Source: Apiotrichum sp. Y4204
Taxonomy: Eukaryota; Basidiomycota; Tremellomycetes; Trichosporonales; Trichosporonaceae
Direction: 5' to 3'
NCBI GenBank assembly: GCA_025531455.1
Contig: JAMYHL010000009.1
Coordinates: 682,001-746,000 of the forward strand
Length of the DNA stretch: 64,000 bases
Part shown: positions 19,905-31,581 of the stretch, one piece after another
Layout: every line of letters starts with the position of its first letter
Numbering within the stretch: position 1 is the first letter of the stretch
Notes under the pieces: model-generated
Told to the model about the DNA's origin: nothing
The model's input: the letters and a program-made list of their open reading frames with translations, nothing else
Databases searched by the model: none
Translations under genes and position numbers: made by a program

Positions 19905-19946
19905 CGAACAGTAGTGCGAGGACAACGAACAGTAGTGCGAGGACAA
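19905..19946. repeat. two exact copies of a 21-bp unit upstream of gene A
   Basis: CGAACAGTAGTGCGAGGACAA-type unit at 19905-19925 is repeated without change at 19926-19946, beginning 14 bp upstream of the gene A start codon, so in its 5' leader or core promoter. Confidence 0.9.
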
Positions 19947-20913
19947 AGGATACTGGTCCGGGAAAAGATTAAGTACTTGGGGGTAGCCTCTGGGATCCCC
20001 ACCCTCATCGTCTGAACTGCCTCAAAGATCGACTGTCATGCCCGGCAGCCCATTCAAAGTCCGAGGTTGACATCCAACATGAGCGATGATGGAGGATGAG
20101 GATGCTACGGTACACAACTCCCAAAGCCGCCATTACTTTGCTCTCTGATATCACTGCCCCAAAAGAACAGAGGGTACACAGGACCCAACTGGTGAGAGTA
20201 GATGAGTAGATTCATGATGAGAGTCGGTCGTCGGGTGCCCATCAACTACCCCAAAGGCCGAGAAGCTCGGAGCATCCCAGAATTTCAGAGATGCGAAATA
20301 TCTTCACACATACAGTATTCACGCTACATGGGGCATGAGAGCCAATACGGGTGGAAGGATGTTGATGGTGTTGGGCGCGAAGTTATTGACACTGCGGCTG
20401 CAATATAATGTCATTATCACAGCTGACAAGGTTGTGTGGTTGCCTTTTCGTGCTTGCCACGCTCAGGGTTCTCGTGCCACAATCACACAGCTGCGCCCTG
20501 TGTTTGTGCCTAAGAAGTGTTGTCTAGCATCCACGACGCATCGTCTCCCACGAAAGTCCACTGACGTTCTCTGATGCGGAGGTGATACTCAAACAGGTCA
20601 AAGGATAGTTTAGAATGGATGCAGCTGCCCAGTAGTCCTATCCAGTGAAATAGAAAGAGTGCAATGGTGCGAGCGAGGCCCGATCGACAAACTGATCTGC
20701 GCAGTGGTGACTGCCACTCTGGAACAGTAGGATGTTTGGTTCAGTGTTTTGGTCGACGACGTAGCTGAACCAACACGAAGGAGAGAGTGACCAGCAACTG
20801 TCTTTGCCATGCATGCCACTGTACCCCTGAAGCTATTTCCTGTACAACTAATTACTGCATTTTGTTGCTGTTCTCATGCTACGAAACTGCTGATCACCAC
20901 CTGCTTCACTCGT
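19947..20913. other. intergenic between orphan genes A and B
   Basis: About 1 kb with only short frames. It contains the upstream region of gene A and the 3' region of gene B. No RNA gene or repeat was recognised. Confidence 0.45.
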
Positions 20914-21668
20914 CTAGGTGCGCTTGAACCAGCCAATAACGGAATAGACCGAGTTGCGCCTAGCGAGCTTGTCCTCCTCCTCCTTCTCGGGAGTCTTGTT
21001 ACGGGCGGCCGCAGCAATCTCGATAGCACGCTCGCCAGCCTCTTTCTCGCGCTGGGTACGCTCGGCGTATGACATGCGGGAGCGCATGAAAGCATTACGC
21101 TTGGTACGCGCGGCCTGGAGGCGCTCGCGCTCCTCACGCTCGTGGGCGGGTTCCTCGCGGTCGCAGATAATGTGCCAGATGGCAATGACGTAGTCGGACC
21201 AGGCGCGCGACTTCTTGATGCACTCAATAACCGCCTTTTCGTACGCCATGTTGTTATCGGGGTTGGGGCGGGGACGGGAGCGAGGGCAAATGTACATTAC
21301 GTCTTCGGACTCGGCGCCAGTGGCGTTATTGGAAGGAATGCCGTCGCACGCGATGCAGAAACGAACGCGAAGGCTGCAGAGGTGGCAGCGCGAGTCGACA
21401 ATGTCGAGCAAAACGAACTGGCGCCAAGGGAACGAGGGGTAGCCTTCTTTACGGAGCAGTTCAAAAGTGGGAACCCAGGTTGCAGGCTCAACGTCTGAGG
21501 CGAGGACCCACTCGATGCTGCCTATAAGTACCTGATTCACTTATTCGGTGTTTCAAGAGACACTAACAGTACTTGGGTGGCGAGGTTTGCTGCACGGGTG
21601 TAGGCGTTAGGACCCTTTTCAGCGCCCGGAGGAGTTTGGCGGCGAGATTTGGAGGACGCAAGCGGCAT
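20914..21668 (-). CDS. unrecognised CxxC...CxxC protein with basic coiled-coil tail, orphan block gene B
   Basis: Two exons, 21668-21573 and 21531-20914, give 237 aa (donor GTACTG, acceptor ATCAG; intron 41 nt). After a basic N-terminus (MPLASSKSRRQTPPGAEKG) comes a folded-looking segment IGSIEWVLASDVEPATWVP, then RCHLCSLRVRFCIACDG, a C-x2-C-x7-C-x2-C arrangement that could bind one zinc ion. Residues 150-215 are a long charged helix or coiled coil (REEPAHEREERERLQ, RTQREKEAGERAIEI). I cannot name a family. The RCxLC motif, preceded by a beta-strand-like VLLDIVD, resembles the motif of gene C, suggesting distant relationship. Confidence 0.7.
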
Positions 21669-22332
21669 TGCGGAATTGTCAACGAGATGAGGTTGGTGAA
21701 GTTGGTGGTGGGGGTGGGGTTGGTTCAGCGTTATGTTGAATATATATCAGCGAAGAAGGCCAAGAGGACGAAATGCATTGGAAGTGCACAGGGGGCAACT
21801 CAGCCTCGACAACATGTTTGTGACGCCGCGGTGCACTATCTTTGGTGTCGCAACAAAAAATGAAGGATGGTGCACACACGAATTGGCACACACATCAGAC
21901 CCGACCAAGAATGGATGCGAGGGTGCTGGATGCCTGATGAGAGATGAGGACAATAGCGAGAGTTCTAGTTTTACATCATGGCCGTGATGATGGATGGTGC
22001 GAGCTCATTTTACTCGTCGAAACTTATGAGTGCGAAGCTAAGCTATTCTCAGAAGCAATGGAAACTCAATGTACGCCCCGTTTGGGCACCGCGTCACGGT
22101 CATTCCACTTGCTGCGTCCACAACTTCGCGTCTTGACGTCGCTTACACTGAACTCCAAGGAGTGCAAACATCCTAATTCAAAAAACTTTTGCTCCGTATG
22201 ATGTTGTGCTGAATCAAGATTAGGACAAATATGTGCATCGACAGCAGGTGAACTGTATGGAATACAACATCAAACAGGTTGGTCTAAGTGTTGAGCCTCA
22301 ACTAAAGTATGTACATATCTCACGGGGATGTT
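21669..22332. other. intergenic between orphan genes B and C
   Basis: Short frames only; holds the upstream region of gene B and the 3' region of gene C. TATATATC lies at about 21741-21748, a possible TATA-like element for gene B on the minus strand. Confidence 0.4.
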
Positions 22333-23259
22333 CTAATGGTTTGGCCGCCACCTGAACTGTAGGGGCTCATGGTGCCAGTCATCGTCCTCCTCATCGTATC
22401 CTACAATTTCGTCAAATCCGAGAATATAAGAGTTGTCGTTCTCGTCATCCACAGAATCCTGGTCCCTAAGGAGTTCGCACTCGCAGAGGCTGCCACCGCA
22501 GAGGGTGCATCGGTAACCGTTAAGGACGATAACATCGCGTGTTCCGTGCTGGTAGATTGCGAGTACCTGAAGGCCGGCAAGCTGACTATGAGTTCCTGCG
22601 GCCCAATTCAGAAGAGCGAAGATTTGAGCGCGGAAAGTGCGGCACTCACTGTTGTCAGCGCCAAGACACTGGCAAAGACTTACAAAGCTTCCTGGGGGCT
22701 GTGGTACTCAAGAATATTCTGAGTAATACTATGGGTTTGGAAGGGCCGGTTTGATTCTCCAAAGTGTTCAACGTACTCGGGGGGCACGTCGCTGAAGTTT
22801 TCTGGGACACGGTTTGTCAGGTCCAGCGTGTACGGATGCTGAACGGTGACAAAGAAGTTGACCCCCGGGTCTCGGAACGGCAAAAGCCTCTGAGGGTGCG
22901 GCGCGCGCGGAGGAGACCGGCGATTGTCGTCCGACGTGGGATAGTCAAACTCAGAGACGCGAGCGCTAACCGTTGAATCAGCTTCTGTTACGGTGGAATT
23001 GTTGCTGGAAATCTCGGATGCGGTCAAGGCCGGGACGGGTGTGAATGCGGCTCTGGCTTGGTTGTCTCCGTTTGAGCTAATTTCCATTTCGGCGTCGGCG
23101 ACAAGGTGGGCGGGACGAACTTCTACACTGCCAGAAGCTGAGTCCGGTTCTCTGGCGTTGTTCGGGCCGGTGCGGCTGACAATGTTCAGTAAAGCGTTCC
23201 AGACAGCGTAACAGAGAGGAGAGCAACGTCACTTACGAGTGGTTCGCAGGACCGGACAT
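22333..23259 (-). CDS. unrecognised RCxLC-motif acidic protein, orphan block gene C
   Basis: Exons 23259-23237 (23 nt), 23175-22684 and 22648-22333 join to 276 aa with GTAAGT donors and TCAG/ACAG acceptors. The N-terminal 120 residues are Ser/Thr/Asn-rich and probably disordered. A middle segment (VNFFVTVQHPYTLDLTNRVP) looks folded. The C-terminal exon encodes FRAQIFALLNWAAGTHSQLA, then VIVLNGYRCTLCGGSLCECE, a C-x2-C-x4-C-x-C cluster, followed by a very acidic tail (DQDSVDDENDN, GYDEEDDDWHHE). No known domain is recognised. The RCxLC motif following a VIVL strand parallels gene B. The very short first exon is supported only by its good donor and acceptor, so the start is less sure. Confidence 0.65.
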
Positions 23260-24376
23260 GTTGAACGTTGTTTGCTGAAATCTTCTTAATAAAAGAATGT
23301 ACGGTAGGAAGAGCAATTGGTGAGCGAAGCTCTTGAGAGGAATGCCGTTGAATGGAACGAAGAAGAATGAATAAAGAGCCCAGCAATTATACTGTGATGG
23401 TCAGAGTATTGGTGTTCGTGCAGGTCAAGTAATGACTCTGTGCAGGAGTGGCAGAGTGTCGAAAAGACAAACAAGTGTATCCATCATCCATTAACCACAC
23501 ACACCCCGTTACACCCTCAAACCGCAGAAAGCGGAGGGCAGGGGTTGTGTAAAACTTGCACAAGTCATATATCGCTGTGTTTGCGTGAATCATTTGTGTT
23601 TACAGACACAGTCAGTTGTGTCCACGCAGCTGTACAATACTACACAGGTAAATGGACCGGAGGACAGCTCCTGGAGTGATTGAAAGAGAGTGCTCCGACG
23701 GTGAGGGGTTTCATCCAAGCTGCAGTTTTGCTATTTCGTCGTATTATCGCATTGTTTTTGTTTCTTTCGGTGTTTTGTTCAAGGCCAGTGTCTAAGGGAA
23801 CAAGAGGCTCCAGATTGTCTTGCAACGGTTTGGATTTTATGGGGTTTTAATTCATTCTCATGTTACTAGACTTGTATGTGCCCTTGCAGTGGACTTGGTG
23901 TCCGCACTGATTTGCTACGGGTGTACATACAGTACTTGTTCATCTTGTGTCAGCACCCTTCTCATGGATCACTTACCCTAAGCGGCAGAGCATTTGGGAG
24001 ACTTCCGATGATAATCACGACTATGATGGGAATGGCACAAGGGTTGGAGGTGAGGGTGGGACGCAGATGGACGAAGCGATGGTGACCGATATGACTTGAC
24101 CGATTGCAGACTTGACAGGGAAGGGGAATGGCGATGGACGGAGCGATGGTAATCGATGTGACTTAACCGATTGCAGACGGGGTAGGGGAGGGAAATGGCG
24201 AAACTTGCTCGAAAACGCGAAGGCGGAATGCACAAGGGTCTGAAGTAAGTAAGAACAGAACGAAGTGCGTACCTACAGTACCTGAAAACCTCATGTCGCT
24301 GACTCAGTTGAAGAGCCCCCGGTTCCAGTATGCAAACCTAACTCTCAGGACAATGGACGGATGTTTACTGAAGGTT
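23260..24376. other. intergenic between orphan genes C and D
   Basis: No gene recognised. Contains a 67-bp tandem duplication listed separately. Base composition is AT-rich compared with the left part of the window. Confidence 0.45.
24066..24199. repeat. 67-bp tandem duplication, two diverged copies
   Basis: Copy 1 (24066-24132) and copy 2 (24133-24199) both begin GATGGACG-AGCGATGGT, share CGATTGCAGAC in the middle and end GG-AATGGC. Divergence of several bases indicates an old duplication. It lies 180 bp past the end of gene D. Confidence 0.8.
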
Positions 24377-25513
24377 TCAGCGCTCGGTGTTGTCAGCGCG
24401 TTGCCACTGGCCGGTGGACTCGTATCGCGAACGACGCGTGAGGCTGGGACGCTTGGGACGAGCGTTGTTGTCGCGGGTGTCGACCTCGTTCTCAAGAGAA
24501 ATGATAGGGGGAGTAGCAAAGTTAATCTCCGGGGAGTAGATGTACGGCTGAGTCTGGTTGACGGGAGGCGAAGGTGTTTCGACCATGGGGCTGTACGGCG
24601 TGACAGGAGACTCCGAGGGGGGAGTGATAATGATGATGGGAATGGGCGAAGCGAGGGCGTCGGCAGGAGCAACGGCCGCAGCGCCAGGAGAAGCCTCAGA
24701 AGTGGTAGCTGATTGAGTCTGGGAAGGCATGACGGCAGACTTGTCTTGAAAATCAACAGAGGCCTCAACAGGGGTGTTGGGAGGTGCAGGGGGAGAGGGC
24801 GAAGTCGGGGGAATGTACTGGGCCCCGTCGTACCCATAAGTTGACTGCTCACAAATAAGAGGCGGCGTGATAGAGCGGAGCATCTTGCGCTGACCGTAGG
24901 TAACCTCTAAAGCCGTGTCACGGAGGATGCCATAAAGCTTCTTGGGGTTAGGCATCGTAGAATACTCCAAAATAAGGCGCGCCTGACGCTCCTCCTCAGT
25001 CTCTGAACCATCACTACAATAGTTAGTATCCAGAAAGAACCGGGCCAGAAGATGAACTTACAATTCGAGAAGGACGTCAAACTCCGCGGGAGTGGAGGTC
25101 GGGGGAAAAGGCACGTTGTGATCGTCGAGGTCCGACAGGTCGACTCCCGGAGGAAGAGCCATGAAGGGGACATCCAAGTTGTCCTCGGGAGGAGCAGGGG
25201 GGTCATCAGAAATAGGCTCAGGTGAGCCGATGATGGGTGACTGAGGAGGGCCGACCGGAGGGATAGACGTGTCGGCAGCCGGAATGAGACCGAAGTTCCC
25301 AGACAGGGCAGGCGAGTGCGGGGGCGTAATGTCGCTTTCGCTGTCCGATTGATCCCCAGCTGGTATAGGAGTCAGACGCGTTTTCTGGAGGGATTCGTTT
25401 TTAATCCCACCGTAGAGAATAATCTTGGGCTGTTGAAGGAGAGGGTCGAGAGGCTCTTCGTACTTCTTGGGAGGGTGGACTTTGGTGAACCACGAACGGG
25501 TAGGGCGAGACAT
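24377..25513 (-). CDS. unrecognised proline-rich protein, orphan block gene D
   Basis: Two exons, 25513-25062 and 25013-24377, give 362 aa (donor GTAAGT, acceptor TTGTAG, intron 48 nt). The protein is dominated by Pro/Ser/Thr-rich, probably disordered sequence (PPVGPPQSPIIGSPEP, PPTSPSPPAPPNTP, ITPPSESPVTPYSPM). A likely ordered core follows the intron: SETEEERQARLILEY, LYGILRDTALEVTYGQRKML. It has many SP/TP sites that proline-directed kinases could use. The basic N-terminus (MSRPTRSWFTKVHPPKKY) and C-terminus (RPKRPSLTRRSRY) are notable. No enzyme motif or membrane segment is seen. Confidence 0.7.
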
Positions 25514-26709
25514 TGCGAGTCTGACGTTGAGACCGGGGAAAGCGACAAGGAAGGGTTTGAGAGACTCTACAGAAGAGCGAAAGATTAGAGAGAAGCGGTG
25601 AGCTGGAGACGGGACGGGAGGATAGAGGAAGAGGAGAGTGAACGAAAGTGAGAGTGGTGAGGAAAAGTCAGTCGAGAGGTTGGGGTATTTATCTCTTTCA
25701 AAAACACTGTTTACTCTGGTTACTTAGAGAGGGGAGCGCACCGATGACACGAGAAGCTGAGTGCGAAGAGGAAAACAGCCGATGCTCCGAGATGGTAGAT
25801 GACAATGACGCCGACTCCCCATCGCTCAAGGACGGTAATGAGAAACAGAGAAACAAGAGGGCGTGTGAACGCCATCTGAGAGGCTTTAGTGAACGAGAGA
25901 GGATGGCCAACGTGCAGTACTCCCGCCTTGAGGAAGGATACCTGAACCATCGGGGAGTCCGGCTTTCGGCTCGTTAGGTTCGTCCAGAGAATGATCTGAA
26001 GGAGAGGATATGAGATCGTGTGACAAGATGTGTCCGCGGAGGGCAACAATCGAGCAGAAAGAGGCGCTGACAGTCGTGCGATCTGACAGACGAGTGGCTG
26101 GTGGTTGCTGGGAACAACGAGGCTAACAAATGACATGGCCATCGCCGCCAATAGAGCTTTCACAGAAGCAGCGGAGGGTGACGAGGGGATCCAAAATAGG
26201 GTGCAAGACACTATCAACGAGGGCGTCTGGTCTTCGTGATTATGGGGAAGGCAGACATGCGAAGTGTTGGGGATAGGGCATCATCTAACATGACCCATCT
26301 AGGGCGATCTGAAAGGTCCAGTGCTCACAGACAGGATACCCTAGTGCGAGATGATCGTTGTCAGATCCCATGATGGGCGACGCCACAAACCGATAATACG
26401 CAGGTGACTGAGAATGACGAGTCAGTCGGAGCGCGCACCCATTCTTGAATCATGGATCCTTGGTGGTTTGTTGAGGGTTTGAATCATTCAGACCAAGAAA
26501 AACGCGATTATTAAAAATTCCAGCAAAGTCGCTGAAATGTAAGCTGACTTTGGCAAGTTGATGTAGTGAGATACAGTACATAAATGAGTACAGCGTAATG
26601 CTACACGAGTGTAAAGACTACAGTGAGGTGAAGCAGAGACTTCACGTCTAGTGACGAGCGAGGCTGTATCGAAAAGGCGTAGGCGCGATGACTCAAGTCA
26701 ATGACTCAG
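25514..26709. other. intergenic with an uncertain minus-strand frame
   Basis: A 165-codon minus-strand frame (26217-25720) ends in two hydrophobic runs (PLVSLFLITVLERW, GVIVIYHLGASAVFLFALSF), which could be a membrane hairpin of a small or decayed gene. No splice partner, family match or start context supports it, so it is not called as a gene. Confidence 0.3.
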
Positions 26710-28246
26710 TCATTGAACTGGAAAGGAGGGCATGTTCACGGTATAGTAGCTGATATGGGTAAGCGAGTGGCCTTAACACGACCTTTGCACTTACTCGGCG
26801 CCGCACCATGAAGCCGCGCTAAGATCGACGTCACCCAGAAAGAAGTGCACCAGGTGGGTGTCGGGGTGCACGCCAGGATAGATGGCTGCCATAATGAGCG
26901 GACGACTGTGAAAAATGTAAGAAAATGACCCCCTAACAACTTACCCATGGGGGATCTCGGTCTGCATTTCCCCGGGCCGCTCGTTGGGCATCTCGGAAAG
27001 CCGCGCCGGTACTCCAACCGCCCTGTCGCCGGACAACACAGCCGTCTCCCCTTCGGTTTGCGCAGCTGGTTGCTCCTGCCCAGTTAGGTTCTGCGCCGTG
27101 ACCTCATTCAGGCAGGCGTCCTCGTCGTTCTGCGCCGTCGCGCTCAGCTGGGCCTTGACCTGCTCAGCAGCGCGGGTGCCACAGCGAGAAAGGGCTTCGC
27201 GCAACTCCTGGCACTTGTCGTCAAAAGCCTCAAAGTTGGCAGCCGCAAAGCAGATAGCATCGATAAACTGCCCAAGAGGGCGAGAGCTGCCCACAGGTAA
27301 ATCCTTCAAGCCAGTAGAAGGGCCATGGGGAGAAGGGACTTGAACGGACACAGGGGCAATGGAACTCAGTGAGCGGACTAAAGGAGGGAATCTGGAGGAG
27401 TGGGTCGCCATGTCGGAATTGGGCTGAGTGGTGGCGAGATCCATCTTGGCATGGCGTTTGACAGACCTGCCCTTCTTGGGCTTGCGACCCCCGGGAGCAC
27501 CCTTGCGACGATGACCACCCTTGGAACCACCGGGAAGGTCTTGGTCTTTGGACTTCGGTGTCTTATTCTTGTTGGCCGTCGAATCCTGCTCAGGTTGAGT
27601 ATGGTCAACCTCCCGCTCCGAGGCGTTGGTGGTGACAGTGTCACTTTGACCCAGCTTCCCGAGTCCCACCTGGTGCTCAGAGCCTGACTGCTGCAGAATC
27701 TGTTCGTGGACATTAGAAAGGCGACGAGCCACAGCAAGCCTCATGTTGAGGCTGCTACGCGACCGAGGGCAAGAGTCGTCCTGAGACTCAATGCGCATCC
27801 ACTGACCAGCAGTGGCGAACATCTCTTCGTAAGGGCAGGAAGGAGTCGACACATTGCCCATGAGGACATGTGCCCTTAAGATCAGCAAACGTTGGAACAT
27901 GTCAATGATTGTGCTCACTTGCGATAGTCGTCTTTTGTAACGACAACGGGGGGGAATTTGTCCTTAGTCTTCTGAGCCTTATCTGTGTTGTCACTAGGTC
28001 TTAGCGCGAATAATCAAAGCAGAACTACAGCGAGTACTAACTCGTTTTGCTTGTCTTCGGTGTTTTCCTTCGAAGGACAGCTGAGCTGGTTACCCACGGC
28101 TGCAGGGCAAAACTCGTTCTCGACAGACATGGTGGCCTGCTTCCTCTGAAGAATGATGATAAGCAGTCAGAACGGGACAGTAGATGGATGCTCACCTGGC
28201 TCAGGGTCTCGGACTTGTGGCGATCGTTGTCGGTGTTGTTGATCAT
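26710..28246 (-). CDS. unrecognised basic-core protein, orphan block gene E
   Basis: Six exons, 28246-28196, 28145-28042, 27993-27919, 27874-26945, 26905-26795 and 26749-26710, join to 436 aa; every junction keeps frame. The N-terminus is hydrophilic (MINNTDNDRHKSETLSQ). After DKFPPVVVTKDDYRKAHVLM comes a helix-like LNMRLAVARRLSNVHEQIL. A strongly basic Gly/Lys/Arg segment (GSKGGHRRKGAPGGRKPKKG) suggests a nuclear location or nucleic-acid binding. A later helical stretch is FIDAICFAAANFEAFDD. The last two exons give a hydrophobic C-terminus (LIMAAIYPGVHPDTHLVHFF). No family is recognised. The five introns support it being a real, old gene rather than a chance frame. Confidence 0.68.
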
Positions 28247-29463
28247 AGTGATAAGTGAGGGACTGTCTTCGCTGTGAGAAGCGGTAGCGATGAAGCGTGT
28301 AAGCGAATGCGCTGAGAGTGAGGAGTGTTTGATGGCTTGGCAGGAAGAGACGATGAAGGACTGCTTTAATATGCGTACAGGTCGCCTTGACATGTCAATT
28401 TGGCTACATGGACTTGACTTTTCCTCGCACGTCTTTTCCTCGCACCTCTGGTGCAATTGGAGACGAGAGACACACTCAGCATCTCATACTCATACACTTA
28501 TTCACTGTTCCTTTTATGTGTATCTCAGTGCGAGACAGCTGCAGATAACCGGTAATGTAAGGAATGCAAGTCAGGGGGCGAGAGCACATCTACCCCACCA
28601 GTTTATCTTGTCTCGGATTGAAGCCCATCAGTACTGTTACTGGTGAGGGGTGAAGCTGGAGGGCACACATCTGTAAGGTTGAAACCGGAGATAAGTCAAG
28701 CGATTTTTGGGACAGACAGGAAAGAAGAAGAATGGAAAACAAAGACAGATGTCAGGAAGTCTGATATGCGAACAATGGCACCTTATGGTAGCTTGTTGTG
28801 TGGTACAGAGTCAATCTACTGTGATTTCTGTGGCAGGACAGAGCCAACTGTCAAACAAAGAAAGCGGAAGTTTTACAACCCGTCGGACCTTGTTGTCTGC
28901 AGGGTCATGGGGCCAGGTCCACAAGGTGTCGCATCGGTAAGTGCAACATTGGCATTCTGTTTTATCACTTTCATTAACATGTACGATCAACCAGGGAAGC
29001 ATTTGCGATGTCAGTATCGTGCGCCGGGCAAGCACAGGTCGCCATCGAAACATCGTCAACTCCAGCACCGATCGGCATGCAGCAAACCTGTAGCAAGCAA
29101 TTCGCAGTGCCACACCCAAATGCCACATTCTCATGGTGCGCATTGTGTGTTCTGTCATTCAGCAGCGGTGTCTCACTCTCTCTAGCTTGCATACTGTAGT
29201 ACACAGCACGTCCGGAAGTCCGGCAGCCACACACATGTTACGTGTACACAAGTTTCCTGTCGAAATGCTTCTGGGAACATCAACCACGATGGAGCCAGGC
29301 TTCAGGCGGTGACAAGTCAATGCTACTCATACCAATTCAAAACCCAGCAAGTGCAATTTATGTGTCGACCTCTTGCATAACGCTACCACATCCTATGAAA
29401 CCTTCAACGAGTCGTATTTTCGAGGGTTAAGAGGGAAGTCGGACCCCAGGTCTTAAGCCACGA
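28247..29463. other. intergenic between orphan genes E and F
   Basis: Only overlapping short frames on both strands; none has splice or family support. Upstream of gene E at the left, 3' side of gene F at the right. Confidence 0.45.
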
Positions 29464-29753
29464 TTAAGCTTCAGCAATGAGCCAGTCGCGGAGCATCTCG
29501 ATGCTCCAGGGACCACGGCGAGCAGCAGGCGTAAGGAAAGTGACGACGGGGGCGGGCTCACTGTAAGTCAGATAGGCTACAAATACTGGCCGCCCAGGTG
29601 AATAAGTACAAACATGATGGTGTCTTCGGCGGCGAAGGTGACCGACTTGCGGCGGTGGCCGTTCGTGGGCTGGGAGGGCTCGGGGTCGCCGCAGATGACA
29701 AGGGGAGGGAAGGCAATCTTGCCCTTGCGGTCGGTGGTGCGGTAGAGAGCCAT
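29464..29753 (-). CDS. unrecognised small protein, orphan block gene F
   Basis: Two exons, 29753-29614 and 29560-29464, give 78 aa. The protein begins MALYRTTDRKGKIAFPPLVI, continues GHRRKSVTFAAEDT and, after the intron, ends EPAPVVTFLTPAARRGPWSI followed by EMLRDWLIAEA. The second exon reads like a beta strand followed by an amphipathic helix. The donor is GTTTGT, which is weak but keeps the frame into a good TTACAG acceptor. RKSVTF would be a basophilic kinase site. No known family. It is the upstream-most member of the co-oriented orphan block. Confidence 0.5.
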
Positions 29754-31581
29754 GGTTGTAGGTTGGAGTGGATGGTTACCGGTAGGAAAAGGTTAAGGAT
29801 GGGTAGCTGTTAACAGCAGTGATTAACTTATCGAGGTGGGGGCACCACAGGACGCCGCAGGAGACTTTATATCCTGTCAAAGCTCTCTCCAAGAGAACAG
29901 AGACTCGCGGACGACATTCAGGCAATATCAAGATGCTGTAAAGCACCCTCGAGTGGTCGCTGTGAGGCACATGCGCGATTTTGCCTGGGTACGATAACGG
30001 GCGGCTCCTCTTTCCATCCCCGCTGTACCAGTGGGGAACCCATTCTTCCTGCAACATCAGGAGCTACAGCTAGAGGTAATGACCCCAGATCACAATCTTC
30101 ACACACAATGTTTGTCGTGGATAAGTGGGAAGCCTGTCGCGTCACAAGACAAACCTCCCGCCACGCCCCCACCACTTGCACCCGACAGCCTGCAAAAGCG
30201 AAGGCAACAGTAGAGCAGCCGATGTTCAACAAGCGTTGCAAGCATCCGTCCAAGAGATTGAAAGCATCCGTCCAAGAAATTGAAATGGATGACTGCTCAG
30301 TGACGCATCTTAAGAAAAGCAGCGACCCGCTCCTTCCCTACAGCCGGCGTCGCTCAGGACGCCTGCGCTTCAGTCTCTCTTCAACACAGCTGAGGAACCA
30401 TTGGGAGCGTACATGCCCCGAAAGCGCTTTGTCTAGAATATACAATGGGGCTGGGAACAGTAGTGTCTTGCGGCTGGTCAATGGAAGTTTCACACCACAA
30501 TGGGGTCGTGACAGACCTTGTCTCAGTGTGTGTGTTCAACACGTCAGCTTCAGCTCGCTGTCCGACACAAGATCGCATCTCAGAGCATGCAGCTCTTGTT
30601 CCCATGATTCAACAGTACGACGATCTCCCGTTGGCGCCCCCGTTCTCTTTGCGCCTTAGAGCTGTGCCGGAGGTTAGCTCTCGGAAGGGCGGCGACACGC
30701 TTTGATCTGTGAGGTTTGTGGGGCAGAGAAGGAAGCCGGTGAGAAAGGCAGCTGCGCCGTCCCGTCAAACACGGGCAGATATGACTTTGCCACAAATCCT
30801 TCCTCAACCATCATTCCGGCCAAAGGACCTTACTCACGCCCGTGTTGCCGGTCAAGTTCCTTGCGGACTTCGGGGAGCATTCTGTTAATGGGGATCGGGC
30901 GCGTCTTCATGAGCAGAACAACAGACGGTGAGAAGTGGTCAGCAACCAGAACACAGCGAGGAGTTGGGGGTGTCAAGAGTTCATCAGTGCTACAGTACAT
31001 ACAGTATACACCGCACTGCGGGTCATGCACTGCAAAGAGGGATTTGCAGCGATGGCCCACAGTTGTTCCACAGATAATGCCCTGCCAACACCGACATCAT
31101 CGTCACTCTTCGTCCAACTCTCTTCGGGAATGTTTAGAGATGTGCTGCAGGGGCAGCCTCACAGGCCAAAGGTTTCTGGCTCCTCGAGGACAGCCCAGCT
31201 TTGACTGTTTGTAGACTTTTTCAGGGGTATTGAAAGGAACCCGCAAGGACATGAAATCATCAGGAAGCCTCAAACCAAACGAGCGTGGACATCAAGTACC
31301 ATTGCTCATTGCTCATGTCTCATCGAGACTGCATGAGCATACTCCAGAGACTGAATTGTTTCAATTCTTACATTGTGGTACGATACTGACCAGAACTTGG
31401 ACGATCAGCTAATGGTTACTATAACTATGCACATAGAGGTCTCCGCTGCACTGTATATAATAATCGGTCTAGGGCGCAGCACAAGGTGCACTGCCCGCAT
31501 TGTGGCGTTGTCAGTTGTCGTTATCCTCGTCCCATCCGTCTCCTTCACCTCCATGTCGACAAACATCTTGCGCCTCGGTTC
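29754..31581. other. intergenic with short tandem repeat and an exon-like relic
   Basis: No complete gene. A 22-bp tandem duplication is at 30240-30283. A minus-strand frame at 31060-30830 ends with a protein-like stretch (PSVVLLMKTRPIPINRMLPE, then VRKELDRQHG) followed by a GTGAGT donor at about 30834, as if it were an exon whose partners have decayed or lie unrecognised nearby. Confidence 0.35.
30240..30283. repeat. 22-bp tandem duplication
   Basis: AAGCATCCGTCCAAGAGATT-type unit at 30240-30261 is repeated at 30262-30283 with a single base change (GAG to GAA). Confidence 0.85.
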
